A stretch of 64,000 bases of DNA. Origin: Nocardioides ginsengisegetis (lineage in GTDB: Bacteria; Actinomycetota; Actinomycetes; Propionibacteriales; Nocardioidaceae). Numbering within the stretch: position 1 is the first letter of the stretch; every line of letters starts with the position of its first letter. Positions 16,138 to 24,813 of the stretch are shown here, piece by piece. The stretch spans positions 124,001 through 188,000 of the forward strand of contig NZ_JACGXA010000003.1 in assembly GCF_014138045.1 (NCBI RefSeq), written 5' to 3'. The translations under genes and the position numbers were made by a program. Under the pieces are notes generated by a model. That model was not told the origin of the DNA and did not search any database. It saw nothing but the letters and a program-made list of their open reading frames with translations.

Positions 16138-17031
16138 TCAGAGCGCGATCGCGCGGTTGACCCAGTTGGAGGTCACGACCATGCCGACCTTCTCGTAGAG
16201 GCTGAGCGCGCCGGTGCGGGAGTCGGTCGACAGCTCGCAGCTCTTCGCGCCGTGCGCGACGGCCTCGCGGAAGGAGTCGACGAGCAGGCACTGGGCCAGG
16301 CCGCGGCCGCGCTCGTTCTTGTCGGTCGCGAGCCGGGCGATGAAGCCGCCGGCGGGCCCGAGCTGGACGTTGGCCATCGCCACGACCGATCCCGAGGCGT
16401 CGGTGACGCAGCGCAGCTGCCACGGCGCGAAGCCCGGGCGGCCGACGATCTCGGCCTGCCAGTCCTCGAACGGCTCGCGGTCCCGGTCGGCCCACTCGAG
16501 GAAGGCGTCCTCCTGGACGGTCCAGCACGCGGCGTACTCGGACTCCTCGGCCGTGCGGACGGCGTAGCCCTCGGGGAGCTCGCGGTCCGGGATGGTCGCG
16601 CCCTCGGGGAGCTGGAGCACCCAGCTGTTCCAGCGGACGTGGTAGCCGAGGCCCTCGAGGAGGCGGTCGCCGGGCGAGTCCGCCGGGACCGGCATGCCGA
16701 TGACGGAGTAGCCGCGCTCGCGGGCCTTGTCCTGCATCCAGGTGGCGATGGCGGTGCCGAGGCCGCGGCCGCGGTGGTCGGGGTGGACGGCGGCGTCGCC
16801 GCGCTCGTGGCCGACGACCTCGCCGTAGCCGACGAGGTGGCCGCCGACGAAGACGCCGAGCGAGCTGGCGCCGAGGTCGTGGCTGGGGCGGGCCCAGTCG
16901 CCGACGATGTCGGCCTCCTCGATCACGGCCTCGCCGATGTCGTGCCGCTCCTGCGCGGCCATCAGCTCGAAGACGGCGGTGGCGTCGCCCTGCTCGAGCG
17001 GGCGCGTGGTGTAGCCGGACGGGATGCTCAT
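16138..17031 (-). CDS. GNAT family N-acetyltransferase (tandem domain)
   Basis: This 297-residue protein has two GNAT-like halves. The first carries VHPDHRGRGLGTAIATWMQD (about residues 82-101) and the second LATDKNERGRGLAQCLLVDS (about 228-247), both fitting the acetyl-CoA binding motif. The second half also ends with the typical GALSLYEKVGMVV. The acceptor is unknown. Both motifs appear intact, unlike the first GNAT gene at 209 where one half is degenerate. It lies downstream of yceI on the same strand but is separated by a terminator at 17060-17089. Confidence 0.87.
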   Translation of the reverse strand: MSIPSGYTTRPLEQGDATAVFELMAAQERHDIGEAVIEEADIVGDWARPSHDLGASSLGVFVGGHLVGYGEVVGHERGDAAVHPDHRGRGLGTAIATWMQDKARERGYSVIGMPVPADSPGDRLLEGLGYHVRWNSWVLQLPEGATIPDRELPEGYAVRTAEESEYAACWTVQEDAFLEWADRDREPFEDWQAEIVGRPGFAPWQLRCVTDASGSVVAMANVQLGPAGGFIARLATDKNERGRGLAQCLLVDSFREAVAHGAKSCELSTDSRTGALSLYEKVGMVVTSNWVNRAIAL

Positions 17032-17059
17032 GGGAGGTATGAAGCCACAGAAATGCCGA

Positions 17060-17089
17060 ACGGGCCGCCCATTTTCATGGGCGACCCGT
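17060..17089 (-). terminator. Hairpin terminator after yceI
   Basis: Arms at 17060-17072 and 17077-17089 (ACGGG-C-CGCCCAT against ATGGGCG-A-CCCGT) form a 12-pair stem with one mismatch and a four-base loop TTTC. It follows the yceI stop by 26 bases in the minus direction and precedes the GNAT gene. Confidence 0.7.
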
Positions 17090-17115
17090 GCAGTGGTCCT
17101 GACCGGCCCCGCAGA

Positions 17116-17721
17116 TCAGGCGTTCTTGATGGCCGAGACGTCGAACTCGAGCTTGACCTTCTCCGAGACGAGCACGCCGCCGGTCTCGAGCGCAGCGTTC
17201 CAGCTCAGGCCCCAGTCCTTGCGGTTGATCGAGGTCGCGCCTTCGAAGCCGACGCGGAGGTTGCCGAAGGGGTCCTGGGCCGAGCCGGTGGACTCGAACT
17301 CGATGGTGACCGGCTTGGCGACACCCTTGACGGTCAGGTCGCCGGCGATGGTCCAGTCGTCCCCGTCGCGCTCGACCTTGGTGGAGACGAAGGTGATGGT
17401 CGGGTTGGCCTCGGCGTCGAAGAAGTCGGGGGACTTGAGGTGGCCGTCGCGGTCGGCGACACCGGTGTCGATGCTGGCGGTCTGGATGGTGAGCTCGACC
17501 TTCGAGGCGGCCGGGTTCGCGGTGTCGATGTGCGCGGTGCCGGCGAAGTCGGTGAACTGGCCGCGGACGGTGGTGACCATCGCGTGGCGGGCGCTGAAGC
17601 CGAGACGGGTGTGGGTCGGGTCGATCGTGTAGTCGCCGGTGATGTCCTCGACGACCGTGGTGGGGGCGTCGAAGGCGTGGTCGAGGACGGCGGTCTTGCT
17701 GCTGCGGTTGAAGAAGTTCAT
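17116..17721 (-). CDS. YceI family protein
   Basis: This 201-residue protein is a YceI-like lipocalin fold that binds isoprenoid or other long-chain amphiphiles. The family pattern is clear: GDYTIDPTHTRLGFSARHAM near residues 30-50, then VRGQFTDFAGTAHID, TKVERDGDDWTIAGDLTVKG, and the closing VSEKVKLEFDVSA. No signal peptide is present, so it is probably cytoplasmic, unlike the E. coli protein. The ATG at 17721 has AGGAG six bases upstream; an in-frame ATG at 17760 without an SD was rejected. A perfect 10+10 palindrome at 17774-17795 upstream suggests dedicated repression. Confidence 0.93.
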   Translation of the reverse strand: MNFFNRSSKTAVLDHAFDAPTTVVEDITGDYTIDPTHTRLGFSARHAMVTTVRGQFTDFAGTAHIDTANPAASKVELTIQTASIDTGVADRDGHLKSPDFFDAEANPTITFVSTKVERDGDDWTIAGDLTVKGVAKPVTIEFESTGSAQDPFGNLRVGFEGATSINRKDWGLSWNAALETGGVLVSEKVKLEFDVSAIKNA

Positions 17722-17773
17722 GGGGTGCTCCTGGTCTGCCTTGTCGGGGTCTTCGTACAACTTTCAATCAGTA

Positions 17774-17795
17774 GAACCGGACCTCGGTCCGGTTC
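17774..17795. promoter_or_regulatory. Palindromic operator upstream of yceI
   Basis: Arms GAACCGGACC and GGTCCGGTTC are perfect complements separated by two bases. The site is 53-74 bases before the yceI ATG, where a -35 region would lie; TTGAAAG follows it in the minus direction. The shape suits a TetR- or MarR-type dimer. No regulator of that type is adjacent. Confidence 0.6.
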
Positions 17796-17840
17796 ATTCC
17801 CGACAGGCTGTGATCTGGACCACACCGTTACCCGGCCCGG

Positions 17841-19022
17841 TCAGCGGAAGGCGGACTCCCCGGTGAGGGCCTGCCCGATGACGAGCTGGTGCACCTCGGA
17901 CGTGCCCTCGTAGGTCAGCACCGACTCCAGGTTGTTGGCGTGCCGCATCAGCGGGTACTCCAGCGTGATGCCCGCGGCGCCCAGGATCGTCCGGCACTCC
18001 CGCGCGATCGCGATCGCCTCACGGGTGTTGTTGAGCTTGCCGATGCTGACCGCCTCGGCCGGCAGCCGCCCCTCGTCCTTGAGTCGGCCCAGGTGCAGCG
18101 CGAGCAGCATGCCCTTGCCCAGCTCGACGGACATGTCGGCGAGCTTGGCCTGGGTGAGCTGGTAGGACGACAGGCGGCGGTCGAAGATCTCGCGCTCCGC
18201 GGCGTACGCGATGGTCGTCTCCAGGCAGTCGCGGGCCGCGCCGAGGGAGCCGAAGACGATGCCGAACCGCGCCTCGGTCAGGCAGGACAGCGGTCCGGAC
18301 AGGCCCCGGGCCTCCGGCAGCATCGCGGAGGCGGGCAGCCGCACCTCGTCGAGGGAGAGCTCGGCGGTGACCGACGCCCGCAGCGACATCTTGTGCTTGA
18401 TCTCGGTCGCTGTGAAGCCCGGGGTGTCGGTCGGGACCACGAAGCCGCGCACGCCGTCCTCGGCCCGCGCCCAGACGACCGCGACATCGGCGACGGTGCC
18501 GTTGGTGATCCACATCTTGTTGCCGGTCAGGACCCAGTCACTCTGCGGATTTCCTGGGGCGTCCAGCCTGGCCCTCGTGCGCATGCCGCCGGGGTTGGAG
18601 CCGAAGTCGGGCTCGGTCAGCCCGAAGCAGCCGATCGCCTCGCCGGTGGCCATCCGCGGCAGCCACTCGTCCTTCTGGGCGTCCGAGCCGTGCTTCCAGA
18701 TCGCGTACATCGCCAGCGAGCCCTGCACCGACACGATCGAGCGCAGCCCGGAGTCGCCGGCCTCGAGCTCCAGGCAGGCCAGGCCGTACGCCGTGGCGCT
18801 GGTGCCCGCGCAGCCGTAGCCCTCGAGGTGCATGCCGAGCAGGCCGAGCTTGCCGAACTCCAGCGCGAGGTCGCGGACCGGGACGTCGGCGTTCTCGTAC
18901 CAGCCGGCGATCTCCGGCTTGAGCCGCTCCTCCACGAAGGAGCGGACCGTGTCGCGCATCGCGCGGTCGTCGTCGCCGATGAGGGAGTCGGTGTCGAGCA
19001 GGGAGAGCGGGGTGCGGGTCAT
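17841..19022 (-). CDS. gcdH: Glutaryl-CoA dehydrogenase-like acyl-CoA dehydrogenase
   Basis: This 393-residue flavoprotein matches the glutaryl-CoA dehydrogenase branch of the acyl-CoA dehydrogenases: the loop CFGLTEPDFGSNPGGMRTRA, the segment YQLTQAKLADMSVELGKGML, and the end MRHANNLESVLTYEGTSEVH followed by QLVIGQALTG with the catalytic Glu in YEGTSE. It would oxidise and decarboxylate glutaryl-CoA to crotonyl-CoA in lysine and tryptophan breakdown. The ATG at 19022 follows CATGAT by six bases. The gene is single; no acyl-CoA thioesterase or LysR neighbour is present. Function in detail remains an inference from similarity. Confidence 0.85.
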   Translation of the reverse strand: MTRTPLSLLDTDSLIGDDDRAMRDTVRSFVEERLKPEIAGWYENADVPVRDLALEFGKLGLLGMHLEGYGCAGTSATAYGLACLELEAGDSGLRSIVSVQGSLAMYAIWKHGSDAQKDEWLPRMATGEAIGCFGLTEPDFGSNPGGMRTRARLDAPGNPQSDWVLTGNKMWITNGTVADVAVVWARAEDGVRGFVVPTDTPGFTATEIKHKMSLRASVTAELSLDEVRLPASAMLPEARGLSGPLSCLTEARFGIVFGSLGAARDCLETTIAYAAEREIFDRRLSSYQLTQAKLADMSVELGKGMLLALHLGRLKDEGRLPAEAVSIGKLNNTREAIAIARECRTILGAAGITLEYPLMRHANNLESVLTYEGTSEVHQLVIGQALTGESAFR

Positions 19023-19050
19023 GCGCCCATCATGGCGCGCCGGAAACGCA

Positions 19051-19083
19051 GGAGCCGCGACCCCCGGTGGGGGTCGCGGCTCC
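19051..19083 (-). terminator. Strong hairpin terminator
   Basis: Arms 19051-19065 and 19069-19083 pair perfectly over 15 bases (GGAGCCGCGACCCCC with its complement) with a three-base loop. It lies 18 bases after the stop of the 46-residue gene and 29 bases before the gcdH start, insulating the two. Confidence 0.85.
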
Positions 19084-19100
19084 GGTGCTGGGTGGGTGCG

Positions 19101-19241
19101 TCAGGCGGCGTGGACGTGGGTCTGCGCCGGGGCCTGCGGGGCCGGGCTGACCCAGCGAGCCTCGAGGTGCTCGCGACCACGCGCGTCGACGACGCTGACC
19201 CAGGTCTGGACGAGACCGGCGGTCATCTGCGTGTTCATCAT
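19101..19241 (-). CDS. Small 46-residue soluble protein
   Basis: Two adjacent ATGs at 19241 and 19238 with GAAAGGTG upstream open 46 codons: MMNTQMTAGLVQTWVSVVDA, then an Arg/Glu segment and a Pro/Ala/His tail ending THVHAA. No membrane segment or signal is seen. The gene has its own terminator and a long upstream region containing GGTGAAC repeats (19242-19265), so it is likely expressed strongly. No family was recognised; similar short proteins are frequent in Nocardioides-type genomes, but that is from memory and not a search. Confidence 0.65.
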   Translation of the reverse strand: MMNTQMTAGLVQTWVSVVDARGREHLEARWVSPAPQAPAQTHVHAA

Positions 19242-19442
19242 GGGACACCTTTCGTTCACCTTCTGTTCACCAAGAGTAGCGCACACCCACCCGGGGGGTG
19301 GCATTTCGACGGATGTCGGGCTCGTTCCTCCACCTGGACCCTTGGCGACGCCGCGCGACGGCCTCTTTGCTCCCTTTCGGGCATCCACAGGGGGTCGGCC
19401 ACATACCGCCGTACGGGGGCCGTGACCCACTTCGGGGAATTC

Positions 19443-19460
19443 CTGCCCGATTTCGGGCAG
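19443..19460. promoter_or_regulatory. Small palindrome upstream of the 87-residue gene
   Basis: CTGCCCGA and TCGGGCAG pair perfectly around a TT, 40 bases before the GTG at 19500. It could be an operator or a short hairpin; nothing else supports either role. Confidence 0.35.
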
Positions 19461-19499
19461 AAACTTGCTGTTGAGACTGGTCCGGTCCACCATCGGTCC

Positions 19500-19763
19500 G
19501 TGCCCGTCGACGCCGCGCTGATCGCCCACCTGGTCGCCACGACCGGACTGAGCCCGGCCGAGGCGACCCGCGTGGTGGAGGACGTGGTCGCCTTCCACGC
19601 CGAGCCCGTGGAGGACTACGTCCGGCGGCGGCACGCGGACCTGAAGACCTACGGCGCCAAGAATCCCGAGATCTTCGCCCGGATCGCCGAGGAGCTGGCC
19701 GCCCGCGTGGTGGCCGCTCCGCAGCTCAGCGAGCGGCAGCTGCGGCGGCTGGTCTACGGCTGA
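19500..19763 (+). CDS. Small conserved helical protein
   Basis: A GTG at 19500, six bases after CACCAT, starts an 87-residue soluble protein. It is almost wholly helical: ALIAHLVATTGLSPAEATRV, VVEDVVAFHAEPVEDYVRRR, then KNPEIFARIAEELAARVVAA and a C-terminal LSERQLRRLVYG. The layout (ATGLSPAEATRVVEDV) resembles small DNA-binding or adaptor domains but no family was recognised. It precedes glmS by 72 bases, with a palindromic repeat between them. Confidence 0.65.
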   Translation: MPVDAALIAHLVATTGLSPAEATRVVEDVVAFHAEPVEDYVRRRHADLKTYGAKNPEIFARIAEELAARVVAAPQLSERQLRRLVYG

Positions 19764-19769
19764 TCGGGC

Positions 19770-19803
19770 TTCGAGACGGTTGCTGCGCAACCTCCTCAGC
19801 CAC
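19770..19803. repeat. Intergenic palindromic repeat, copy 2
   Basis: Bases 19770-19792 repeat exactly the core at 1694-1716, with the palindrome GGTTGC-TGC-GCAACC, followed by a related CTCCTCAGCCACC tail. It sits between a stop codon at 19763 and the glmS SD at 19824-19829, the same position relative to a downstream gene as copy 1. Confidence 0.7.
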
Positions 19804-19835
19804 CGAACCTCACCACCGAACACAGGAGACACGAG

Positions 19836-21656
19836 ATGTGCGGAATCGTCGGCTACATCGGCACCCAGCAGGCCGCGCCGCTGCTGCTGGAGGGCCTGAC
19901 CCGGCTCGAGCACCGCGGCTACGACTCGGCCGGCGTCGCCGTGCTCGGGGGTAGTGGGGTCAGGGTCGCCAAGAAGGCCGGCCGGGTGCGGGACCTGACC
20001 GAGGGGCTGCCCAAGCGCTTCACCGGCCAGGTCGGCATCGGCCACACCCGGTGGGCCACCCACGGGCCGGCCAACGACGCCAACGCGCACCCGCACACCG
20101 ACGAGGCCCAGCGGGTCGCGGTGGTCCACAACGGGATCATCGACAACGCCGCGGCGCTCCGGCAGCAGCTGAGCGACGACGGCGTCGAGCTCACCTCCGA
20201 CACCGACACCGAGGTGCTCGCCCACCTGGTCGCCCGCTCCGGGGCCGACACGCTCGAGGGCAAGGTCCGCGACGCGCTGGCCGCCATCGAGGGCACCTAC
20301 GGCGTGGCCGTGCTGCACGCCGACTTCCCCGACCGCATCGTCGTCGCGCGCAACGGCAGCCCGCTGATCATCGGCGTCGGCGAGAAGGAGATGCACGTGG
20401 CCAGCGACCTGGCCGCGCTGGTCCGCTACACGACGACGGTCGCCCACCTCGACGACGGGGAGCTCGCGACGCTCACGGCCGGCGGCTTCACCACCTACCG
20501 CCAGGACCTGTCCACCACCCACAAGCTCGCGGAGCAGGTCGACGTCGACCCCGCGTCGTACGACGCCGGCGAGCACGACTCCTTCATGCACAAGGAGATG
20601 CAGGAGCAGCCGGCCGCGGCCGACCGGGTCCTGCGCGGCCGGCTCGACGAGCGGTTCGGCACCGCCCGTCTCGGCGGCCTCAACATGGACGCGCGCGAGA
20701 CCCGCGCGATCCGCCGCGTGAAGATCCTCGGCTGCGGGTCGGCCTACTACGTCGGGCAGATGGGCGCCGCCCTGATCGAGGAGCTGGCGCGGATCCCCGC
20801 CGACGCCGAGGCGGCCAGCGAGTTCCGCTACCGCAACCCGATCATCGAGCCGGACACCCTCTATGTCGCGGTCAGCCAGTCGGGGGAGACGCTGGACACC
20901 CTGCTGGCCGTGCAGGAGATCCGCCGCAAGGGCGGCCGGGTGATCGGCCTGGTCAACGTGGTCGGCAGCGCGATCGCGCGCGAGTGCGACGGCGGCATCT
21001 ACCTGCACGCCGGCCCCGAGGTCGCGGTCGCCTCGACCAAGGCGCTGACCAACATGTTCATCGGGTTCTCGCTGCTGGCGCTCCAGCTCGGCCGGGTGCG
21101 CGACCTGTCCATCGCCGACGGCAAGCGGCTGATCGCGGGCCTGACCCGGCTTCCCGACCAGATCCAGGCGATCCTCGACCGCGAGGACGAGCTGGCCGAG
21201 GTGGCGCGGACGCTGGCCGGGGCCGAGAGCCTGTTCTTCGTCGGCCGGGTGCGCGGCTTCCCCGTCGCCCGCGAGGGGGCCCAGAAGTTCAAGGAGATCT
21301 CCTACCGGCACGCCGAGGCCTACCAGACCTCCGAGCTCAAGCACGGCCCGCTCGCGCTGATCAGCGAGGCGGTGCCGACCGTCGCGCTGGTGCCGTCCGA
21401 CGAGCTGACCGACCGCAACGTCGGCGCCCTGCACGAGATCGCGGCCCGGCGTGGCCCGCTCGTGGTCATCACCCACGAGGACGTCGACCTCGGCGACGTG
21501 GCGGCGCTGCGCATCGACGTACCGCGCAACGAGCGGGAGCTCGACCCGATCCTGCTGACCGTGCCGCTCCAGCTGCTGGCCTACCACGCGGCGCTCCACC
21601 TCGGCCACGACATCGACAAGCCGCGCAACCTGGCCAAGTCGGTCACCGTCGAGTGA
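19836..21656 (+). CDS. glmS: Glutamine--fructose-6-phosphate aminotransferase (isomerising)
   Basis: This 606-residue cytoplasmic enzyme makes glucosamine-6-phosphate from fructose-6-phosphate and glutamine, the first step to UDP-GlcNAc for peptidoglycan. The catalytic Cys2 follows the start (MCGIVGYIGTQQAAPLLLEG), and the class II glutaminase motifs GIGHTRWATHG and VVHNGIIDN are present. Two SIS domains follow (about 280-420 and 450-600) with CGSAYYVGQMGA, VSQSGETLDT and the C-terminal end PRNLAKSVTVE. AGGAGA at 19824-19829 supports the ATG. No glmS ribozyme is visible upstream. Confidence 0.98.
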   Translation: MCGIVGYIGTQQAAPLLLEGLTRLEHRGYDSAGVAVLGGSGVRVAKKAGRVRDLTEGLPKRFTGQVGIGHTRWATHGPANDANAHPHTDEAQRVAVVHNGIIDNAAALRQQLSDDGVELTSDTDTEVLAHLVARSGADTLEGKVRDALAAIEGTYGVAVLHADFPDRIVVARNGSPLIIGVGEKEMHVASDLAALVRYTTTVAHLDDGELATLTAGGFTTYRQDLSTTHKLAEQVDVDPASYDAGEHDSFMHKEMQEQPAAADRVLRGRLDERFGTARLGGLNMDARETRAIRRVKILGCGSAYYVGQMGAALIEELARIPADAEAASEFRYRNPIIEPDTLYVAVSQSGETLDTLLAVQEIRRKGGRVIGLVNVVGSAIARECDGGIYLHAGPEVAVASTKALTNMFIGFSLLALQLGRVRDLSIADGKRLIAGLTRLPDQIQAILDREDELAEVARTLAGAESLFFVGRVRGFPVAREGAQKFKEISYRHAEAYQTSELKHGPLALISEAVPTVALVPSDELTDRNVGALHEIAARRGPLVVITHEDVDLGDVAALRIDVPRNERELDPILLTVPLQLLAYHAALHLGHDIDKPRNLAKSVTVE

Positions 21657-21733
21657 ACCCGGTCCGGGCGTGACGAAGGACTCCGCGACCTGGAATCCCG
21701 CGTGAGGCGCAACACCCACTAACGTCGGTGTCC

Positions 21734-23491
21734 ATGAGCAACGACGAGAACGAGCCCACCGGCGAGGCGACCCCGAGCTTCGTGGACCTCGGACTCGACG
21801 AGGCAGTGCTGAAGGCGTTGCGCGACGTCGGCTACGAGACTCCCTCGCCGATCCAGGCCGCGACCATCCCGCCGCTCCTCGAGGGGCGCGACGTGGTCGG
21901 CCTGGCGCAGACCGGCACCGGCAAGACCGCGGCGTTCGCGCTGCCGATCCTGTCGCGCCTCGACCTGTCCCAGAAGACCCCGCAGGCGCTGGTCCTCGCG
22001 CCGACCCGCGAGCTCGCGCTCCAGGTCTGCGAGGCGTTCGAGAAGTACGCCGCCCGCATGAAGGGCGTGCACGTCCTCCCCGTCTACGGCGGCCAGGGCT
22101 ACGGCGTCCAGCTGTCCGCGCTCCGCCGCGGCGTCCACATCGTCGTCGGCACCCCGGGCCGGATCATGGACCACCTCGAGAAGGGCACGCTCGACCTGTC
22201 CGAGCTGCGCTTCCTGGTGCTCGACGAGGCCGACGAGATGCTCAACATGGGCTTCGCCGAGGACGTCGAGACGATCCTCGCCGACACCCCGGTGGACAAG
22301 AACGTCGCGCTGTTCTCGGCCACGATGCCCAAGCAGATCCGCCGCATCTCGCAGCAGTACCTCAAGGACCCCGTCGAGATCACCGTCAAGAACACGACGG
22401 CCACGGCGCCCAACATCACCCAGCGCTACCTGATGGTGAGCTACCCCCAGAAGGTCGACGCCCTCACGCGCATCCTCGAGGTCGAGAACTTCGAGGGCAC
22501 CATCGTCTTCGTCCGCACCAAGAACGAGACCGAGACGCTGGCCGAGAAGCTGCGCGCACGCGGCTACTCCGCGGCCGCCATCAACGGCGACGTCCAGCAG
22601 AACGTTCGCGAGCGCACGGTCAACCAGCTCAAGGCCGCCAAGCTCGACATCCTCGTGGCCACCGACGTCGCCGCCCGCGGCCTCGACGTCGAGCGGATCA
22701 GCCACGTCATCAACTACGACATCCCGACCGACACCGAGTCCTACGTGCACCGGATCGGCCGCACCGGTCGCGCCGGCCGCAGCGGTGAGGCGATCTCGTT
22801 CGTGACCCCGCGCGAGCGCTACCTGCTCAAGCACATCGAGAAGGCCACCCGCCAGCCGCTCACCCAGATGCAGCTGCCGTCGGTCGAGGACGTCAACGTC
22901 ACCCGCCTGAGCCGCTTCGACGACGCGATCACCACCGCGCTGTCGCAGACGAGCCGGATCGACAAGTTCCGCGACATCATCAAGCACTACGTCAGCGAGC
23001 ACGACGTGCCCGAGGTCGACGTCGCCGCCGCGCTGGCCGTGGTCGCGCAGGGCGAGACCCCGCTGCTGCTCGACCCGCGTGACGAGCCCGCGCCGGTGCG
23101 CGAGGAGCGCCCGCGTCGCGACGACCGCGGTGGCGACCGGTTCGACCGTGCCGACCGAGGCGACCGCCCGGCACGCAAGCCGCGCGGCCGCACCGACGTG
23201 CCGATGGCGACGTACCGGATCTCGGTGGGCAAGCGCCACAAGGTCGAGCCCCGCCAGATCGTCGGCGCCATCGCCAACGAGGGCGGCCTGGGCCGCCAGG
23301 ACTTCGGCCACATCGACATCCGCGGCGACCACTCGCTCGTCGAGCTGCCCGCGGGCCTCGGTGCCGACGTGTTCGACAAGCTGTCGACCACCCGGATCTC
23401 CGGCAAGCTCATCGAGATCGAGCTCGACAACGGCTCCGGCGGCTCGCGGGACTTCGAGGACCGCAAGCCCCGCCGCAAGCCGCGGCACTGA
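21734..23491 (+). CDS. deaD: DEAD-box RNA helicase with DbpA-type RNA-binding domain
   Basis: This 585-residue ATP-dependent RNA helicase has all core motifs in order: Q motif (FVDLGLDEAVLKALRDVGY), AQTGTGKTAAF, APTRELA, TPGRIMD, LDEADEML, SATMP, and HRIGRTGRAGR. After the two RecA domains (about 20-375) come a helical region, an Arg/Asp-rich linker (about 455-490, REERPRRDDRGGDRFDRADR) and a C-terminal DbpA-like RNA-binding fold (about 495-565, RISVGKRHKVEPRQIVGAIA). The role is in ribosome assembly or cold adaptation. ATG 21734 follows TAACGT by eight bases; the GTG two codons upstream was rejected. Confidence 0.95.
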   Translation: MSNDENEPTGEATPSFVDLGLDEAVLKALRDVGYETPSPIQAATIPPLLEGRDVVGLAQTGTGKTAAFALPILSRLDLSQKTPQALVLAPTRELALQVCEAFEKYAARMKGVHVLPVYGGQGYGVQLSALRRGVHIVVGTPGRIMDHLEKGTLDLSELRFLVLDEADEMLNMGFAEDVETILADTPVDKNVALFSATMPKQIRRISQQYLKDPVEITVKNTTATAPNITQRYLMVSYPQKVDALTRILEVENFEGTIVFVRTKNETETLAEKLRARGYSAAAINGDVQQNVRERTVNQLKAAKLDILVATDVAARGLDVERISHVINYDIPTDTESYVHRIGRTGRAGRSGEAISFVTPRERYLLKHIEKATRQPLTQMQLPSVEDVNVTRLSRFDDAITTALSQTSRIDKFRDIIKHYVSEHDVPEVDVAAALAVVAQGETPLLLDPRDEPAPVREERPRRDDRGGDRFDRADRGDRPARKPRGRTDVPMATYRISVGKRHKVEPRQIVGAIANEGGLGRQDFGHIDIRGDHSLVELPAGLGADVFDKLSTTRISGKLIEIELDNGSGGSRDFEDRKPRRKPRH

Positions 23492-23494
23492 GCG

Positions 23495-24700
23495 TCAGCG
23501 GCGCCGGGCTCCCGGCACCGTCAACGTGGCGATCGCCGTCGTGAGCGGCACGGCCAGCACCAGGCCGATGCTGCTCGCGAGCGCCCGCACGACCTCCTGG
23601 CCGATCTCCTCGGTGACGAGCAGGTCGACGAGCGGCCGGTCGTAGAGCTGGATGACGAGCAGCACGGTCAGGGCGGCGCCGGCGTAGGCGAAGACGATCG
23701 TGTAGATCGTCGAGGCGATGTGGTCGCGGCCGATCCGCATGCCACTGGCGAAGAGCGCGCGGCGCCGCATCTCGGGCGCGGCGCCGCGCAGCTCCCAGAC
23801 CGCCGAGGCCTGGGTGATCGTCACGTCGTTGAGCACGCCGAGCCCGGCGATCACGATCGCGCAGGTGAGCAGACCCTGGTAGCCGAGGTCGTTGACGAAG
23901 CCGCTCAGGACGCTGCCGCTCTCGTCGTCGACGCCGGTCAGGTGGGTCGCGCCGACCGACCAGACGCCGATCCCGGCCGTGATCGCGACGCCGGCCAGGG
24001 TGCCGGCCAGGGCGGCGCTCGTCCGCATGGACAGGCCGTGGGTCGAGTAGAGGACGACGTACATGATCGCGGCGGAGGCGACCAGGCCGACCAGGAGACC
24101 GGACTCGCCGGTGAGCAGCGCGGGCAGCACGAACTTCCAGACCACGACCCCGCTGACGCCGAGCCCCACGAGCGCGAGCAGGCCGCGGAGCCGCGCGACC
24201 GCCACGACCACGAGGGCGAAGGCGATCGCCAGCACCCACAGGGGTCCCGAGCGCTCGGTGCCGACGTAGGAGAACTGCGCCGGCTGGCCCTGGGCGGGCG
24301 GGGAGCGCAGCAGCTGCACGGTGTCGCCGGCCGACAGGCCGGCCGCGGCGACCTGGGGCGGGACGACGACGGAGACCTTGGTGCCCTCGTCCTTGCCGCT
24401 GTCGACGGTGGCGCTCAGGTGGCCGCACGCGGTCTGGTCGCCGGACCCGTCGCGGGCGCAGGGCTGCTCGACCGACACGACCGTGGCGTCGGGGAACGTC
24501 GCACCCGGGGCGGCGTAGGCGACCGACTTCGTGATCGCGTCGGCCTTGCCCGCGTCGGGCCACAGGAGGACGAGCCCGGCGATCGTCGCGGCGGCGACGG
24601 CCACGAGGATCGTGAGGAGGACGGCGCGTGGCGTGCGGGCGACCGTGACGCCGTCGTCTCCGTGGCCGCGACCGGCGCGGTGCGAGTGTCCGTGACCCAT
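23495..24700 (-). CDS. YibE/F family membrane protein
   Basis: This 401-residue protein has an N-terminal His/Gly-rich tail (MGHGHSHRAGRGHGDDG), one membrane helix (about 30-50), a short extracytoplasmic domain with two cysteines (CARDGSGDQTACG), and about seven further membrane segments typical of YibE/F (LVGLVASAAIMYVVLYSTHG, GLLTCAIVIAGLGVLNDVTI, MRIGRDHIASTIYTIVFAYA). The function of the family is unknown. ATG 24700 has GAGG nine bases upstream; ATGs at 24709 and 24778 were judged less likely. The His-rich tail may bind metal, which is an inference. It is convergent with deaD, three bases apart. Confidence 0.85.
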   Translation of the reverse strand: MGHGHSHRAGRGHGDDGVTVARTPRAVLLTILVAVAAATIAGLVLLWPDAGKADAITKSVAYAAPGATFPDATVVSVEQPCARDGSGDQTACGHLSATVDSGKDEGTKVSVVVPPQVAAAGLSAGDTVQLLRSPPAQGQPAQFSYVGTERSGPLWVLAIAFALVVVAVARLRGLLALVGLGVSGVVVWKFVLPALLTGESGLLVGLVASAAIMYVVLYSTHGLSMRTSAALAGTLAGVAITAGIGVWSVGATHLTGVDDESGSVLSGFVNDLGYQGLLTCAIVIAGLGVLNDVTITQASAVWELRGAAPEMRRRALFASGMRIGRDHIASTIYTIVFAYAGAALTVLLVIQLYDRPLVDLLVTEEIGQEVVRALASSIGLVLAVPLTTAIATLTVPGARRR

Positions 24701-24813
24701 GCGCGACATCCTCGCCCAGACCACGCCGACATGCCTCTGGTCAGCAGGACCGACGGGTGCTTGAGTGATCCCGGTCACACCGGGTGGCCGCTCGATCGTT
24801 CTCGGAGGTCCTC

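Noticed and set aside
19764-19835. A glmS ribozyme or other riboswitch before glmS
   Set aside because: The 72 bases hold a short palindromic repeat and an SD only; nothing like the glmS ribozyme fold is visible, and it is known mainly in Firmicutes.
19101-21719. An 872-codon minus-strand open frame across glmS
   Set aside because: Only the last 46 codons have an SD and terminator of their own; the rest is antisense to glmS.
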